Assembly (NCBI GenBank): GCA_031285965.1
Contig: JAITVD010000082.1
Coordinates: 1 to 36,561, forward strand
DNA length: 36,561 bases
Source of the DNA: Azoarcus sp.
GTDB lineage: Bacteria > Pseudomonadota > Gammaproteobacteria > Burkholderiales > Rhodocyclaceae
Direction of reading: 5' to 3'
A model generated the notes under the pieces. That model was not told the origin of the DNA. It saw only the letters and a program-made list of their open reading frames with translations, and did not search any database. A program made the position numbers and the translations under genes. This document shows, piece after piece, positions 34,583 through 36,561 of this stretch. Positions within the stretch are counted from its first letter, which is position 1. Each line of letters begins with the position of its first letter.

Positions 34583-35452
34583 CTATCCGCAGTAAACCGA
34601 GACAATTCCGATCCTGCCGTGGCCGAGTTCTTTGGAGATCGTCAGCCGTGCAGCCTTATCGGTTTTATGACTCTTTCCTGCGAGTGAGTCCCGCGCTGGC
34701 CCACCTGCTATTGGGCATTTCCACCCGGTCAGTTCTTCATAGCGGCTTTGCGCGTACATGTGGCGCAAGCCGTGATTCTTGTGCAGGCCCGCCGCCTGGG
34801 TCTGCCCGTCGTATACCCGCTGCTGCTGGACGTAGTTTTTATCGGGAGGAATGAGCGCCCCGGCCCCGACCAACCGGTGCACGGCATCGAGCACCGCGCG
34901 TTGTTCCGCCGTGCGGATCGGAACCAGCCGCTCGCGCCCGCCCTTGCACCAGGAGCCTTGCAGATAAAGGGCGCTGCCCCGGTCGGCAATCTCCGGCCTG
35001 ACCTTGATGGACTCCTCGCGCCGCAGCCCGAAAGCCGCCTGCATCTGGAGGCTCAGGCGCACGTAGGGGTCGGTCACCGCGCTGAGCTTGTCCGCATCAA
35101 GCATCTTCGCCTTGCTGCCCTGGCCGACATACTGACGCTGGGCAATCCCCAGGGCGGCATTGTCGGCAGGCACGACACCTGCCTTGCCGATTTTTTCCGA
35201 CCACCAGCGAAGCGCCGCGACGCGGTTCTTGATCGTTCCTGTGGAGAGCTTCCCGGATTTCCAGCTATTGACAAGGTAGCCGACATGCTTGGCCTGAAGC
35301 GAGGATGCCCGCATGTGCCGGTAGCCCCCGGCCTTGAGCTGGCGCGCGGCAAGGAGGAGGATGTTTCTGCGGTCGGCTTGCGTGGCATGGCTGCCGTCCC
35401 GGTTGTGCTTGCACAGCATAATCAGGTCATGTCTGAGGTTGGCGCTGCTCAT
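34583..35452 (-). CDS. Tyrosine recombinase / integrase of the island
   Basis: From ATG 35452 the protein has 289 residues. The frame stays open upstream to 35698, but that part is Pro/Arg-rich and unlike an integrase. Residues 1-110 are a SAM-like core-binding domain (LSTGTIKNRVAALRWW). Catalytic residues in order: Arg in FGLRREES (about 142), Lys in the beta-hairpin region (GSWCKGGRERLVP), HGLRH (about 230), GHGR (His 278) and Tyr 287 in VSVYCG, three residues from the end. It resembles the Phage_int_SAM_2/Integrase_1 type of ICE and phage integrases. It is the best candidate for the enzyme that used the tRNA-Phe site, though it lies 16 kb from the fragment. Confidence 0.88.
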   Translation of the reverse strand: MSSANLRHDLIMLCKHNRDGSHATQADRRNILLLAARQLKAGGYRHMRASSLQAKHVGYLVNSWKSGKLSTGTIKNRVAALRWWSEKIGKAGVVPADNAALGIAQRQYVGQGSKAKMLDADKLSAVTDPYVRLSLQMQAAFGLRREESIKVRPEIADRGSALYLQGSWCKGGRERLVPIRTAEQRAVLDAVHRLVGAGALIPPDKNYVQQQRVYDGQTQAAGLHKNHGLRHMYAQSRYEELTGWKCPIAGGPARDSLAGKSHKTDKAARLTISKELGHGRIGIVSVYCG

Positions 35453-35649
35453 TGTCCGGGCCTGTCTTGTTGGGGGGGGCGTCTGGGGTTCTTGGTGAGT
35501 TTTCAAGCCATCCCGATTTCGGAATCCCCGGCTCTGCCGGGGCAAAGGCTCAGGCGCAGACTTTTCGCCTGTTGCCGCGTAGGGAGCGCGGCCCCTGCTT
35601 TGCCCTCTGTTGAGGGCGGCGGCGAGGTTGCTACAGGGCATCTTTGGTA

Positions 35650-35686
35650 ACGGTGATGCCTCACCGTGAAACCCGGATACGCCGGG
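35650..35686. other. Two adjacent perfect hairpins
   Basis: ACGGTGA-TGCC-TCACCGT (35650-35667) and CCCGG-ATACG-CCGGG (35672-35686), 4 bp apart, about 200 bp upstream of the integrase start. No U-tract on either strand. Confidence 0.5.
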
Positions 35687-35916
35687 GCGGTACTTCATTA
35701 CTACAGAGTTACAACAGGTTTACTGCGTTGTGCAGGTCTTGGCTGCTTGCCGAATGGGTACGGCAGGGTCGTAGAGACGACCCCCAGGGGGTTGTTCCAA
35801 CCGCCTCAGCGGTTCGCGGGCTTTGCAAAGGAACTGCCCGCCTTCTTTCCGGCATTTGATGCCTGCCGGCGGGCTGGCTTGCCTATAATTATGTTGAATT
35901 GCTGCCGCAAAAAGAG

Positions 35917-35982
35917 GGTTCTTATTAAAATTATTTTTGCAGTTATTTACGGTTCTTATATTAGAACCTATTACGTTCTATT
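35917..35982. repeat. GGTTCTTAT repeats with an 18-bp palindrome
   Basis: GGTTCTTAT at 35917 and 35951 and a related GTTCTATTT at 35974. The middle copy is part of the palindrome GGTTCT-TATATT-AGAACC (35951-35968). Possible operator or recombination site in an AT-rich block. Confidence 0.5.
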
Positions 35983-36134
35983 TGCTTCTTTATATGCCTG
36001 TTTCGGCTGCCGCATTTTGCCGACAATACAATTTGGCGCAGCCGTCTGCCCCCCGTCACGGAGCCGTCATGCCGCGCTGCGGCCAGCCTCCGCCGTCGGG
36101 GCAGCGCCCCGCCTGACGTTCGCAGCAGCAATCC

Positions 36135-36165
36135 GCCCGCGTCACTGCGCAGCAGTAACGCGGGC
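36135..36165. other. Perfect 8-bp hairpin
   Basis: GCCCGCGT (36135-36142) pairs with ACGCGGGC (36158-36165). It overlaps the 3' end of the tentative minus-strand ORF; there is no U-tract. Confidence 0.4.
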
Positions 36166-36543
36166 TATTTGCGCCGCGATTCGACCGCAGACGGAATGGC
36201 TTGCGCCAACCCTCCGTTTTCTTCTCTTGTAGGCCGCACCCCTGTCTGCGAGATGCCGCCACAAGCAAAAAGTTTCTTCGTCTTTCGTTCCTGCAAGACC
36301 GCTGACACCGATCCTGCCAGAGTTGCTAAAGACAGGGCGGAAATTAGCGACGTTAGCGGGATTGGCAGTCCCGCCAACATGCCCCTCGCTACTGGATTCA
36401 TGCTGGAAATTTGATTTTTTTCCCTCTAAAGATGAACCGTGCAAACCGCGCAAAGCACTTTCCCCGGTTTCCCCGGTTCCGTCCAAGGACAAAAATTTTT
36501 TATTTTCTGCCCGGCGCATGGCGAGGCAGTTGACGGCAGTCAT
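36142..36543 (-). CDS. Tentative small protein spanning repeat copy C (133 aa)
   Basis: The minus-strand frame from ATG 36543 reads ENKKFLSLDGTGETGESAL, then NPANVANFRPVFSNSGRIGV through the TTAGC-type repeat, then a basic end (YKRRKRRVG). The repeat-encoded segment resembles the one at 18216-18431 in the same phase, which is the main support. No domain recognised and no strong ribosome binding site. Could be non-coding repeat DNA. Confidence 0.25.
   Translation of the reverse strand: MTAVNCLAMRRAENKKFLSLDGTGETGESALRGLHGSSLEGKKSNFQHESSSEGHVGGTANPANVANFRPVFSNSGRIGVSGLAGTKDEETFCLWRHLADRGAAYKRRKRRVGASHSVCGRIAAQIARVTAAQ
36301..36375. repeat. TTAGC-rich dispersed repeat, copy C
   Basis: Shares with copies A and B the core TTGCTAAAGACAGGG..GGAAATTAGCGACGTTAGCGGGATT. 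It lies near the right edge of the window, 18 kb from the other copies, beyond the integrase. Confidence 0.7.
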
Positions 36544-36561
36544 GGCTCCGCGCCAGCCGCC

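Larger units (their letters stand above)
35453..36141. other. Non-coding stretch upstream of the integrase
   Basis: No gene I can support in about 690 bp. It holds tandem hairpins at 35650-35686, a hairpin GCCCGCC..GGCGGGC enclosing GGCAT..ATGCC at about 35847-35875, and an AT-rich block (35880-36000) with GGTTCTTAT repeats. The structure density suggests regulatory or recombination DNA of the element. Confidence 0.5.

Noticed and set aside
35453-35698. Upstream extension of the integrase frame (82 extra residues)
   Set aside because: Pro/Arg-rich and unlike integrase N-termini; the SAM-like domain begins right after ATG 35452.
35644-35859. Open frame of 71 codons upstream of the integrase
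   Set aside because: Runs over the two tandem hairpins, low-complexity basic product, no start signal.
1-36561. CRISPR array or insertion sequence
   Set aside because: No regularly spaced identical repeats and no transposase-like protein were seen on either strand.

Overview
The window looks like betaproteobacterial chromosome running into a mosaic genomic island. The trxA-rho pair, a prc-type protease, a class II ribonucleotide reductase and a tRNA-Phe 3' half of betaproteobacterial type all fit GC-rich core DNA. Genus cannot be fixed from sequence alone. The B12-dependent reductase and a very large acyl-CoA dehydratase activase fit a lineage that also lives without oxygen.

Region 1 (1-12990) is core-like: the 3' part of a DUF4011-type helicase with a C-terminal nuclease-like domain (+), then on the minus strand prc, nrdJ, rho and trxA, then a divergent 1422-residue activase protein (+) closed by a good terminator.

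Region 2 (12991-18525) is accessory. It holds a 29-codon ORF with a strong ribosome binding site, a 24-bp inverted repeat, an AT-richer ankyrin-repeat gene whose 3' end is lost at a junction near 16050, and a phage- or ICE-like operon around a DUF3987 gene. It ends in TTAGC-rich repeats and the terminator of a tRNA gene.

Region 3 (18526-36561) starts with a 45-nt tRNA-Phe 3' fragment, a classic integrase attachment scar, and contains a tyrosine recombinase near 35 kb, so most of it is probably an island. Its first cargo is an overlapping three-gene operon: a 42-residue ORF, a PD-(D/E)XK-like nuclease and a Ski2-like helicase, resembling Hachiman or AbpAB antiphage defence. Its second cargo is a type VI secretion module on the minus strand: vgrG, a large peptidoglycan-attacking effector (M23-like part, EF-hand, GH19-like part), a periplasmic immunity candidate with an SH3-like tail, two older immunity-like genes, and a frameshifted membrane-anchored accessory gene. 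Two paralogous small ORFs on the opposite strand, each behind a multi-hairpin leader resembling prophage C4/CI-type RNAs, bracket the older immunity genes. An XRE regulator diverges from vgrG, with a palindrome in the vgrG promoter.

The most interesting items are the defence operon with its small first gene, the paired structured leaders with small ORFs, the layered immunity genes (one apparently having lost its signal peptide), and the repeat evidence for how the island was assembled.
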